Counted from the stretch's first letter, positions 58,801-63,926 are shown. The stretch is DNA of 64,000 nt from Kiritimatiellia bacterium (GCA_024694365.1 JAILJX010000004.1:34316-98315); one strand, 5' to 3'. The notes: a model not told the origin generated them from the letters alone. Made by a program: numbers and translations.

Positions 58801-59508
58801 ATAGCCAACGCCATAGCCCGTTGCCGCCTGAGTGCTGGAGCCAGCTTCACCGGGTTGGCCGTTTTTGCCGCCGCCGCCGCCGCCAGAGCCTCCATCTAAA
58901 CCATTGACACCATTCCAGCAACCGCCGCCGCCGCCGCCAACTGCCGTGTAGGTGGTGCCATTTATGACTAGCACAGAATCATCGCCATTCGTACCCGTAT
59001 CCTTGACCCCATAGGCGGAAGCTGCGCCGCCAGCGCCAACGGTAATCGAGCCGCTGCCTGCGGAGAGGGTAAGGCCGTTTTGGTAGATAAGACCGCCTGC
59101 GCCGCCGCCGCCGCCGCAGTTACGTCCACCGCCACCACCACCACCGACCGCCAGGAATTGGAGCGTATTGGTGACTATGTGAGTAGAATCTGAAAGTGAG
59201 AATGTTGCTGTCGCCTCGGTGTTGGTGAAGATATGGACAATATCGTAAGTATAGCCGTCCGCATTATCTATCTTGCGGATTTCGTCACCGCCAGTGGCGC
59301 CGTAGAGCATGGCGGACTCGGTGTCGGAAATTTCGGTATACGTCTCGTCGGCGATCGCACTGGAGGATGCGAGCGCGGCGGACAGTGTCAACGCACAGGT
59401 AAAGGGTACAATGCCACCGGCACTCCCTTGCGCCTTGCGCGCAGGGAGAGAGCCTCGCGCGTCCCCCCAGACGCGCGCGAGCAAGCGACTCAAGAGCCTC
59501 GCTTTCAC
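49858..59508 (-). CDS. Giant secreted Gly-rich, DUF2341-like, lamin-tail-like protein (3216 aa)
   Basis: GTG start at 59508 with an ideal AAGGAGG 6 nt upstream. The export signal is long (about 54 residues): a basic region of about 30 residues, then hydrophobic FTCALTLSAALASSSAIA. Two Gly-rich domains (about residues 115-350 and 385-640) have GGGGGGG runs and end SGIVVIRY and DGVVIIRI, as in secreted glycine-rich domains. An MBG-like module follows (YDGVEH to WKITKP), then a DUF2341-like domain (about 815-910, YSLLVKVSNG to ITMAWGA). Several laminin/jelly-roll-like and Ig-like beta domains fill the middle, with a lamin-tail-like domain near 2635-2740 (INEVNIYG, YVEVAVPAEADITGWKVQL). No classical anchor is seen. 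Probably a surface or matrix protein expressed with the lipoprotein and the second giant. Confidence 0.88.
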   Translation of the reverse strand: MKARLLSRLLARVWGDARGSLPARKAQGSAGGIVPFTCALTLSAALASSSAIADETYTEISDTESAMLYGATGGDEIRKIDNADGYTYDIVHIFTNTEATATFSLSDSTHIVTNTLQFLAVGGGGGGGRNCGGGGGAGGLIYQNGLTLSAGSGSITVGAGGAASAYGVKDTGTNGDDSVLVINGTTYTAVGGGGGGCWNGVNGLDGGSGGGGGGKNGQPGEAGSSTQAATGYGVGYAGGAGHTNHNVGGGGGGAGGAGQVGNDLGGAGGEGLQYGITGVDQYYAGGGGGGGVTTHNGGAGGSGVGGGNATSNTDASDGVAGTGSGGGGGVGGGSTKNGGAGGSGIVVIRYTVDSRDYTDFNGHTIITKGAKINWINNELVLKYTDISTAGTLTLPAYMKAWVLAIGGGGAGANPGNSGARAGGAGGGGAGAFVENEAFTLQNGTYAINVGAGGSGGSATTASNGIDGGDSTLVLSGTTLISAEGGGGGGIAGAGNAGGSGGGGSKAAGGAASNTNYGNAGGTGGDNQAGGGGGGAGGVGSPTAGTGKGGAGGAGKASYIEDENGLYYAAGGGGGSRAGTGGAGGLGGTQTLGGAGGDSTSAGGSGVNGTGSGGGGGSLNRLGGAGGDGVVIIRIVCEMPEKPDPLTYEQPYDGVEHVAIAEHQGYTITDNSSSTAVTGDAIVKNVGEYSFTASLNDGYCWSDGTTGDITVTWKITKPSLVVDSFTQKGWLEGEDPEKPDLVVLAGEGGRVVTLDDDKVTYTYSSSSNGTYIATAPTTTGVWYVKATIEGTDDFAAPATEPIASFRVWNVLGYTTTITASGLGTTYTDYSLLVKVSNGTPENFSYEATAPDGSDIRFIDADGYSLPYVIETWNTSGTSSIWVKIPEYANGTEITMAWGAVYSRLYDVPDEEVTTGTDQYGTSTIAAAEEITDGVLANFWITEPDTSTTSWAAGEKPDLYAGDAMFGDAPYFVITSTSSGEVWTNDYPAVAGAYRLTYRVDGWTSSGTWGEWGWKELVAGPIDITLTAHSPRYDLSGTAGSATRAGRVLLANDDTNDKASITGQNYGNTDESNDVYWSHDETETMSKTAMYPNLKIATAHTLMASNAVDELCANTAIWTLKDVCLGSIYSASATTSQQGDRNLLPYSSTSATADSDASYIVMRNSTNSVIQSACYTNGIGTIYFDAVNGSLKDAGTGYNVVVEIVKGVTADGEIAEDDWEAVDVNPILISGSSRVKKASTSELALDVATGGYSKDSFYRVVVPLNIYEPVRFRIRRTTTTAESSYATDEGGFILLDNIIASYPPMRADLSTYGIYDSSKGGKQTLGWENAWTVPFPHPGAEVSPRAKATFTVTPADTNADVSAFITGANIHYRWRYIDQEVTEWRTAALNPSSLAADDVLLPSGETLNLSNGSGEDLPGDIEFWYDIVLNAPYYLYVDYAGLSDFKMSSFHSEEIAAVTNHADGVSFAGPADGTSYGFIRLREGESDWEAFDIEYVSGDADFSDEENPPSVSTVEMELVGDHIWRGYLQTLDAIDAGLKFRIKGSNLQTAGETEWTTNTAYFAQSTDIDDMPSSGTLSTVSADVWTAVPVDAATGYLMFQMDDSTHSLTVVHADYQNFNAWNDANKASEIFVGTSTEDEGKSGTSARAIEMSETFDTWSDMPTSNDHWEESFTSSGSLEYDDYTTFASSGTPNGWTAGQSMFVYSNYKDGRYGDSVNGLSAPDRALQMEGCGKGYLQFVDGAESPRGLEKLSFKARLGQFINFQDFCYYDAEAKSSMTNYTFTARTTFDVNKWENFRGNASLSLIAYYRPGKGCYEFRMEQVYASWNGSKASVNARGQRFSLYRWTYDRSTGRMNCTLLGSRDNLNNFNRDLPLTSSTTGTYTPMFLSVSNVVSSTGTEVCIMAGIKPGGMAQSATLSSMDGSWDCICYRDTTGSLTSGTYGVLSANCEGRFVKPYQLASAVPFYTDFTRTDSLDQYKGANLKFNTTSPHECKDDIANDLWYVTPGRMDVDTSSSTWGLKYLKPSQTIDVYTAPSGKTDWTLLKSFSTDSFGTSTSLSHSFYTTSDCSIKIAAGGDAYDLRTDVIIDDVELTQWRGNDWDDADEMEALIPNWTDESIYDAHTNFIFTSCWIKNKTLLMSAKRTESGTPCSIRSPLFDGSYDRGIGLGMISFSYANAQQNVNLLVQVATNVDYTTINNYNVLSDSQWTTVTNFSFSGLSSTELASGTRSCYIGLHGVKGAMRILMDPTLVNNVTNVTDTSKFGEIYITDVYCRDEPSLDATSWWGWNLRTLGIDVSGADSENRMFLPDYTTVSSKLGLSLGLNNSTTENIVSTDADTYKQHLPFVQTPTFSSDIVGEVTFKARKYDTDDSQPAQVTLYGSTTGGENSTWTKLAYFVISNATYATYTYKTEPGENYCAFRLGVTGVAGVTGTDMPSGSPEGYDTPVRVMIDEVLVSEAVRARVAFRNVGAFRSDLDGTKTVDGVPSEDQQPLCNESWGVQCEVYAAQLPDEIDFDRNPVVKLHWFVGQAPWGYENWKTNANAKSAILARATETNLVYRSSYVTAPDAIMDPQSTPGQVVQYMLEVTYYQIGSDKELTAYLSDEDWTNPEWYNPVDHNADDAEGYFSAYTILDTVAPHWSWINEVNIYGLYDKNYSNSDKNFQYVEVAVPAEADITGWKVQLLEAQTGTTTIYTNTLGTFGSGNLAGMKAGNIGMASNMVFRVLGNRAALSSGRLKLDDGTIDAVWNVDYPTTTFTGVGEIYAIAPIGLRLVRASGVVEHEIVALGTNFWDGAEIDEYYRAAYHPSNTVNFLNANMPKSGFFYIGDDDAGEGVSQSVLSGRGATSNVWNKAVVCTPGRINEGQDIDPDHPTPNGESLLIYANLDLSGGNIYQTLGEFKDTNTSQILVFRKGSDRGTNITYRVDKWYALESVTTNGVEAVIEAVDGETRTWTVNVAKGASNNVTVVARAGVDPNLVSLGVTEDNAYRDAILDWLTKHKDMYGNDWYDPDAEEVQLAKFIALNNNIITNMTLTEMYWLDMDPTMGNLALKAGMIEAPQTAIVEGYMGSGAVTNVRMGVFMAITNLVEDATHELYGRNWSPYVIRGMEPGSSSWTYVPNSDAEWTNATFKINGILANGKTSEANERNWIGQRWFVFTEDSFDDDHITRIEVLDPYSSDNYIGVEAGWYKWVQENGTAPVFYRWAIDTKLKPFTVELLKKENYYE
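57600..59170. repeat. Gly-codon-rich low-complexity tract
   Basis: Runs of GCC/GCG-like triplets on the plus strand (poly-Gly GGC/GGT on the minus strand) recur in two blocks encoding the Gly-rich domains. Runs of seven or more Gly codons are frequent. The tract yields spurious long Ala- or Arg-rich frames on both strands and would be slippage-prone. Confidence 0.85.
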
Positions 59509-59644
59509 TCTCGCCTCCTTCTTATCAAACTGTTTTCTACCCTTTATCTATTGGGTTGTTATCAAGTTATCTACATGACAGACAACAAGCAGGCGCCGCA
59601 ACGAATTTTTCGCAGAGACACTCCACCCATAGCCAATCATTTGC

Positions 59645-59653
59645 ATTATACCA
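59645..59653 (-). promoter_or_regulatory. Extended -10 promoter of the 3216-aa protein gene
   Basis: The minus strand reads TGGTATAAT, a perfect -10 with the TGn extension; no convincing -35 is present at 17 bp. The leader to the GTG start would be about 130 nt. The phased repeat arrays lie just upstream of it. Confidence 0.6.
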
Positions 59654-59740
59654 CAACTGACGCGTGATGGGGGCGAAAATTTTCATGATTGCAAAATTGT
59701 CATTTTCAGTAAGACAGGATGGTGTCGACAAGTAGGTCAT

Positions 59741-59799
59741 GGCAATAGGGTCGGTTAGGGTCAGTTAGGGTATTTAGGGTCCTGTAAGGTCGGTTAGGG
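59741..59799. repeat. 10-bp phased repeat array, TCGGTTAGGG orientation
   Basis: About six consecutive units on the plus strand (for example TCGGTTAGGG at 59751 and 59790, TCAGTTAGGG at 59761, TCCTGTAAGG at 59780), all 10 bp apart except one 9-bp unit. The unit is the exact reverse complement of CCCTAACCGA in the array starting at 59861. Confidence 0.85.
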
Positions 59800-59860
59800 T
59801 CATTGGCGTCGCATAGCGCCAGTTAACATCGTGAAGGTCTCATCGCTTTCAAACCTAAAA

Positions 59861-60000
59861 CTCTACGCAATCCTTCTCGACCCTATCCGACTCTACTCGA
59901 CCTTACACGACCCTAACAGACCCTACTCGACCCTACCAGTCTCTACGCGACTCTACTCGACCCTAACCGACCCTAACCGACCCTAAAAGACCCTATCTCT
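59861..60000. repeat. 10-bp phased repeat array, CCCTAACCGA orientation
   Basis: Fourteen consecutive 10-bp units in strict register, consensus CCCTANNCGA: CTCTACTCGA, CCCTAACAGA, CCCTACTCGA, CCCTAACCGA (twice in a row), CCCTAAAAGA and similar. The CTA core is nearly invariant and the last five bases vary. No coding function is seen. The array is inverted relative to the one at 59741. Confidence 0.9.
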
Positions 60001-60125
60001 CTCAATACCCAAACACTTCTTTTACATGCATTATCCGCTTGCTCTATCGCCATCTTCTCCAGATGATCAAGCGGCAGGGTCGAAATTCCTGGCAACCGCG
60101 GACCAAGTTCCCAGCAAAGCCGCTA

Positions 60126-60302
60126 AGTTGCATTGACTTGGCAGGGGGGTCGGTGCATTGGGAGGACTTGCAGAAGTCCATTCGTGGATTTGCCTTGATG
60201 CATTGGGTGAAGGCGGCAAAGTGCATTAATGCGCAAGAGCCTGTCCATTGAATGCACGGCTATGCATCCATTGGGTGCAAAAACGCGTCTTCATTGGGTG
60301 CG
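60126..60302. repeat. Cluster of GCATTGGGTG-like words
   Basis: Related words occur about seven times in 180 bp: GCATTGAC at 60130, GCATTGGGAGG at 60154, GCATTGGGTGA at 60200, GCATTAATGC at 60223, CATTGAATGCAC at 60246, CATTGGGTGCA at 60268 and CATTGGGTGC at 60292. Spacing is irregular, unlike the CCCTA arrays. Confidence 0.6.
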
Positions 60303-60362
60303 CCGGCAAGTCCTCTCGGTAGGGTAAGGTCCTCCTCAAGCTGGGAGTGCCGTGCGCCTTTC

Positions 60363-60460
60363 AGAACCTACCCGTGCGCTTCTCAGACCTAGCTCGCTCG
60401 ACCCTAACTGCCCACAGCTCGACCCTTCCCGACTCTAATCGACCCTAATCGACCCTAAAA
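60363..60460. repeat. Third CCCTA-type array next to the terminator
   Basis: ACCTA/CCCTAA words at about 60366, 60387, 60402, 60432, 60443 and 60453, the last units (GACTCTAATC, GACCCTAATC, GACCCTAAAA) again 10 bp apart. Same orientation as the 59861 array; upstream units are spaced near 20 bp. Confidence 0.7.
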
Positions 60461-60490
60461 ACAAGAAGACCCGCGTTGCCGCGGGTCTTC
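60455..60490 (-). terminator. Intrinsic terminator of the 770-aa secreted protein gene
   Basis: A perfect 11-bp stem (60465-60475 with 60480-60490, loop of 4) with GC-rich base, read on the minus strand after the stop codon of the adjacent gene and followed by TTGTTTTTAG. Stem, loop and T-tract all fit a strong Rho-independent terminator. Confidence 0.92.
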
Positions 60491-60513
60491 CAGTCGCTTA
60501 GCGAGTCGCCGTC

Positions 60514-62826
60514 TTACAGGCTCAGAATCGCCTTGAAGAAGGTGCCAGTCTCACTCTCTGTCGTGCAGGCAGGATCGGAGTACTGCTTCACAGTAACCGT
60601 GCCATTGTAGGTGCTGTCGCCATAGCCTGTGGTGGTGGCAGTCGTCACCTTGCCGGTCGAATCGATCGTGATCGAGGTAAACTTGAATGCCGCCTTCGCC
60701 GCAGCGACCGTCTCAGCATCCGTTGCGCAGTTCAGCAAGAACGCATCCTTATAGTCCTCGCCATCCGTCACGCCCTGCGCCTGCGCCCAAGCATCATACT
60801 TGGCCTTGAGGGCTGTATCGGTCGTGTCGATGTAGCTCGGATAGCTCGAGCCACCACCAGTGGTGATCGTCAGCGTAGCCGAGACCGACGTGAAGGTATA
60901 GTTGCTGTCATCCACCGGCGAGACCGTGTAGGTGAACGTGCCGCCCTCGCTGGTCACTTCCGTCTTATCCCACGCGCCCGAGTAATCAGTGCCTTCCGTG
61001 AGACCCTGTGCCGTGACCGTCGGAGTGGCATACTCACCAGGGGTCGTCTTGGCGGAGTCGTACGTCGCCGAGGTGACGCTGAGCGAAAGCTCCACAGTAG
61101 CCGTCGCCTTCGCAATCGTCCAGGCGATCTCCTTAGCATCGGTCGAGCTGTCAGACCAGACATAGCCCGTATTGAGCGTCGCCGTCGCAGTGTAGTTGCC
61201 GGCATCTGTCGCTTCCCAGGTACCCGAGAGAGTGTAGCCTGCATTACTCACGACGCCCGTCTTGACCGTGCCGTCATAGACAAGATCGGTAACAGCCGTC
61301 GGAACATCTACTTGAACCGTACTGGGAGCAAACGTGACAGCGACCGTGACCTCCTGTGCGGGCATTGTGAAGGCGCCATTAGTGACTTCGACAGGCGATT
61401 CATCGGCTGCGGTCACCGTGATAGTTTCAACCGCATAGCCTGTATCAGGGATCGCCGTGATGGTAACCGTGGCACCTTCAGCAGCTGTGGTCGCAGGCGA
61501 CGTGGAGACCGTTCCATTGGTGGGGGTCGTAATCGTAATGCCATATGTTGTTACCTCGCCAGAGGTGATTACATAATAGCCGCTTGCATCGAGCTGGAGC
61601 GAGGCCGCATTGCCGTCAGCGTCATAGACCGCCATGGTTCCGCCCGCCGTTTCGTCCGTGTAAACCTCACCGAGGTACTTGCCGCCCTTGATGACAAGAG
61701 TTGCCTCGTTATAAATAGAGCATGCGAGCTCATCGGCGTCTGTCGTCTCGACGCTGCCAACAGTCTCTGTGCTGTTGGTGATCGTGAGCGAGCCGCCGTA
61801 AATGGCAATCGTCATACCGTCAGATGTTATCACTTTACCCGCAAGGTCAAGAGTGACATCGCCTTCATCAATTTGAAGACCCTCGGCCTGAGTGCCAGGC
61901 GTAAGCGTCACGTTCTGGAGGAGAGAGATCGTGGCATTGCCAGCCGTTGTGGCAGCGGCGAGAGCGTCAGCGAATGTCGCGTATCCCGTGCCGTTTACTT
62001 CATAATAGTTTACGACCTCTTCAGCGAATGTGCCGAAATCGAGATTGTCGATCGCGCCCGTGCCCTTGAAGCCTGCGCAGGTGATGGTGGCGGCCGCCGT
62101 TCCGGAATCAACAAGGCTATAGAATGTTGAGGTAGTCGTAGCCCCCTCGTCAGCCGTAGCGGTCAATGCCGTGAGCGTTCCACCCTTCTCGCAGAGTTTG
62201 ACTGTAAACGCAGCAACTGTCGTTCCACCGGCTTCCGCAGTCGTCGCCTCGATGCAAAGCGTGTACCAGACCGTTGTATCAATTGCGTCAATTCCGGTAA
62301 CGACATAATCGGTTTGGGTTGTGTTGCCCAATGCCTCTGCCGCCGTAATAATAAGGTTGGTTTCGCCGCCCTCAGTTCCCCGGAGCCAGACGAGAATCTT
62401 GTCGCCATCGGTCACAAGACTTCCAGCCGAACTACTCTCGGCATCCGAAGCTGTGAACTGGACGTCGGCCTGGAAGTAGACATTGCTCACAGTAAGATTC
62501 TGCGCAACGACCGCCCCCTGCGCATCAACTTCGGCATTGCGGTAGAGCGGCTCGCTCTCGTCAACGGAGAGATACTTCGTCGCATTCTGCGCGTCCTCAG
62601 CATCCTGCGCGATCAAGCTGTCGACCGCGCCGTCGACCGCTGCGGAGGAATACCAATACAACGAGCCCGAACTAGTGCCAGAATCGTCCAGCTGAGTATT
62701 CAGGTTATTCCCGACCGTGAGGCCCTCGAATCCGGTGCCCGTATTCAGCGTCGTGTACGTCGCCGCTGCGCTCGCGCAGAGAGCCATCGAGGTGGCCATT
62801 CCCATCGCAATCATCAGTTTTTTCAT
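60514..62826 (-). CDS. Secreted protein with divergent InlB and MBG-like modules (770 aa)
   Basis: The ATG at 62826 has AGGAGG 7 nt upstream; an ATG two codons earlier is too close to it. A signal peptide ends near ALCASA (about residue 22). The first 300 residues are a laminin/jelly-roll-like beta domain (NVYFQADVQFTASD, TLCIEATTAEAGGT). A short repeat-like region follows, then a divergent InlB-type repeat (GITITTPTNGTVSTSP, VTAADESPVEVTNGAF), then an MBG-like module (YDGTVKTGVVSNAGYTLSG to EIAWTIAKA) and a second related one. The C-terminus ends ETGTFFKAILSL. The MBG-like module is shared with the 1747- and 3216-residue proteins. It is monocistronic, with its own terminator. Predicted extracellular; ligand unknown. 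Confidence 0.85.
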   Translation of the reverse strand: MKKLMIAMGMATSMALCASAAATYTTLNTGTGFEGLTVGNNLNTQLDDSGTSSGSLYWYSSAAVDGAVDSLIAQDAEDAQNATKYLSVDESEPLYRNAEVDAQGAVVAQNLTVSNVYFQADVQFTASDAESSSAGSLVTDGDKILVWLRGTEGGETNLIITAAEALGNTTQTDYVVTGIDAIDTTVWYTLCIEATTAEAGGTTVAAFTVKLCEKGGTLTALTATADEGATTTSTFYSLVDSGTAAATITCAGFKGTGAIDNLDFGTFAEEVVNYYEVNGTGYATFADALAAATTAGNATISLLQNVTLTPGTQAEGLQIDEGDVTLDLAGKVITSDGMTIAIYGGSLTITNSTETVGSVETTDADELACSIYNEATLVIKGGKYLGEVYTDETAGGTMAVYDADGNAASLQLDASGYYVITSGEVTTYGITITTPTNGTVSTSPATTAAEGATVTITAIPDTGYAVETITVTAADESPVEVTNGAFTMPAQEVTVAVTFAPSTVQVDVPTAVTDLVYDGTVKTGVVSNAGYTLSGTWEATDAGNYTATATLNTGYVWSDSSTDAKEIAWTIAKATATVELSLSVTSATYDSAKTTPGEYATPTVTAQGLTEGTDYSGAWDKTEVTSEGGTFTYTVSPVDDSNYTFTSVSATLTITTGGGSSYPSYIDTTDTALKAKYDAWAQAQGVTDGEDYKDAFLLNCATDAETVAAAKAAFKFTSITIDSTGKVTTATTTGYGDSTYNGTVTVKQYSDPACTTESETGTFFKAILSL

Positions 62827-62857
62827 TTGCATTCCTCCTAATGTTCGCCCGAAATGC

Positions 62858-62879
62858 GCGGAGACTCCCGTCTCTCCGC
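62858..62879 (-). promoter_or_regulatory. 5'-leader hairpin of the 770-aa protein gene
   Basis: GCGGAGA (62858-62864) pairs perfectly with TCTCCGC (62873-62879) around an 8-nt loop, about 20 nt upstream of the AGGAGG. It has no T-tract and may stabilise the mRNA or modulate initiation. Confidence 0.45.
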
Positions 62880-62894
62880 CTTCAGACGATTTGA

Positions 62895-62923
62895 ATGATA
62901 TCATAATTTTGCTTCCCCCGCAA
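62895..62923 (-). promoter_or_regulatory. Candidate promoter of the 770-aa protein gene
   Basis: On the minus strand TTGCGG (62923-62918) and TATCAT (62900-62895) are 17 bp apart. The -35 box falls inside a C5/G5 palindrome, so insertion of a REP-like element may have supplied it. Moderate match only. Confidence 0.4.
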
Positions 62924-62960
62924 GGGGGAAAATGAAAAAATTTTCCCCCGCCAGGGGGAG
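62914..62960. repeat. Pair of REP-like C5/G5 palindromes
   Basis: Two copies of CCCCCGCMAGGGGG (62915-62928 and 62945-62958) are separated by an A/T-rich spacer, and the spacer with its flanks is itself roughly palindromic (GGGGGAAAAT with ATTTTCCCCC). The layout is like a bacterial REP doublet; no other copies are in the window. Confidence 0.55.
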
Positions 62961-63169
62961 ACTTATCCTTTCCCGCAGGCCGGCACCATGTTTGAAAAGC
63001 TCGCGCCCGGCTTGTTTTCAGGCCACTCTTCAGCACTTCTCCCAAGATCCGCCAACGCCGATGCAAGCACTCTTTCCGCAAATTGTCCGTACTGCAAAAG
63101 AAACGGAAGTTCCGGCGCGGGCTCCTGCATTCCCGTGCGCCTCTTTTGTCGCGTACCGAGGAAAAAGCC

Positions 63170-63420
63170 TTCGCGACTTGCGCTTCTCTGCGCGACAAGC
63201 GAAAATCCGACGGCCCCGCAGATAGCGAAAGCTTCGCTCGATTGGCCCTGGAGTCTCGTCGAGCACATGACGAAACGTCGCCCATACCAGGTGAGCATAT
63301 ACGTTCATGACAACGAGTTTGACGAGCCAAGGATGAAGGCGATAAGCTTCCTCAAAGAAAGCGACAATGGACTTCGCAAGCACAGCAGCCTGCTGAAATC
63401 GATGCATACCGACACCGACA
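63170..63420 (-). pseudogene. Possible decayed REP-associated (Y1/IS200-type) transposase
   Basis: One minus-strand frame reads AVLAKSIVAFFEEAYRLHPW followed by LVVMNVYAHLVWATFRHV. This recalls the family pattern FDGERYRLHAWVVMPNHVHLLV of REP-associated tyrosine transposases, but the HUH histidine pair is lost, two residues are inserted and the downstream part cannot be followed in one frame. No start or RBS. REP-like palindromes lie 300 bp away, which fits. Resemblance is by eye and weak. Confidence 0.25.
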
Positions 63421-63503
63421 CTTTCCGGCGGATAATAGAAACTCTTGTCGAATCTGAGATTGCCCCAGCGTGGATGTTTTTTTGCAATTCCGCCTTCTCT
63501 GAA

Positions 63504-63636
63504 TTCCCAAAACGATTCCCAAACAATTCCCAATAGTTCCCAAACTTTGGGAACTTTCATGTCCGAAAAGCGTCCCCGACGCATTTTTTCTTGCCATAGT
63601 TCCCAAAAATTCCCAACAGTTCCCAAGGACTCTGGG
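63504..63636. repeat. Phased TTCCCAA repeat blocks
   Basis: TTCCC words start at 63504, 63516, 63527 and 63537 (spacing 12, 11, 10), then after an inverted TTTGGGAA at 63546 a second block starts at 63600, 63610 and 63620 (spacing 10, 10) and ends with an inverted TGGGAA at 63633. Mostly followed by AA. No coding sense. Confidence 0.75.
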
Positions 63637-63845
63637 AACTCCGCGCGAAGACAAAAGTTATTATAAAAGCAGGATATCATCACAAATATCACACTTACAA
63701 CACACTCTCTCATACATTTCCCCAAATTCCCTCGTACTTGCTCCCTTTTTTTGGCCGCGCCCTTATCGCGCGCGCGCGAGGGAATTAAAAAAATGTGGTC
63801 GAAAAAGGTAGAAAAAATCGCTTCGAAAAGAACTATCTATATACG

Positions 63846-63926
63846 GAGCCGAAAACCGGCTCTCCGACGGGATTCATGGCTGTGAGGCTTTTCGCCGATC
63901 TTAGCGCTTGAGTCCCGCCGGTCTTT
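63846..63926 (+). promoter_or_regulatory. Structured leader with terminator-like hairpin before the right-edge gene
   Basis: First hairpin GAGCCG-AAAAC-CGGCTC (63846-63862). A second, longer stem pairs CCGACGGGA (63864-63872) with TCCCGCCGG (63913-63921), one mismatch, enclosing 40 nt, and is followed at once by TCTTTT. The arrangement could be an attenuator or riboswitch-like leader. I recognise no known class. Confidence 0.4.

Larger units (their letters stand above)
59509..60454. other. Gene-free gap with several repeat families
   Basis: No credible gene. From left to right it holds the leader and promoter of the 3216-residue protein, an array of about six TCGGTTAGGG-type units, about 60 bp of unique DNA, an array of about 14 units of the reverse-complement repeat, a cluster of GCATTGGGTG-like words, and a third, looser CCCTA array beside the terminator of the next gene. 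A 70-residue frame at 60039-60251 contains these repeats, lacks a good ribosome-binding site and is not called. Confidence 0.7.

Noticed and set aside
57523..58899. Ala- and Pro-rich frames opposite the Gly-rich domain
   Set aside because: They are direct products of GCC/GCG triplet runs complementary to Gly codons; no start signals or family resemblance.
59741..60000. Telomere-type or CRISPR array
   Set aside because: Period is 10 bp rather than 6, units are degenerate, there are no unique spacers of 30 bp and no cas genes.
60039..60251. A 70-residue plus-strand frame in the repeat-rich gap
   Set aside because: It is made of the GCATTGGGTG words, has no ribosome-binding site and no similarity I recognise.
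36739..62826. Prophage or integrative element carrying the giant proteins
   Set aside because: No integrase, terminase, portal, att duplication or tRNA-flanked border is visible, and composition is similar to the flanking housekeeping genes.
62964..63536. A 182-residue plus-strand protein
   Set aside because: No ribosome-binding site, no domains, and it ends inside the TTCCCAA repeats; a weak transposase-like signal lies on the opposite strand.
63767..63778. (CG)6 tract as a functional Z-DNA site
   Set aside because: Short and isolated; no supporting context beyond its composition.
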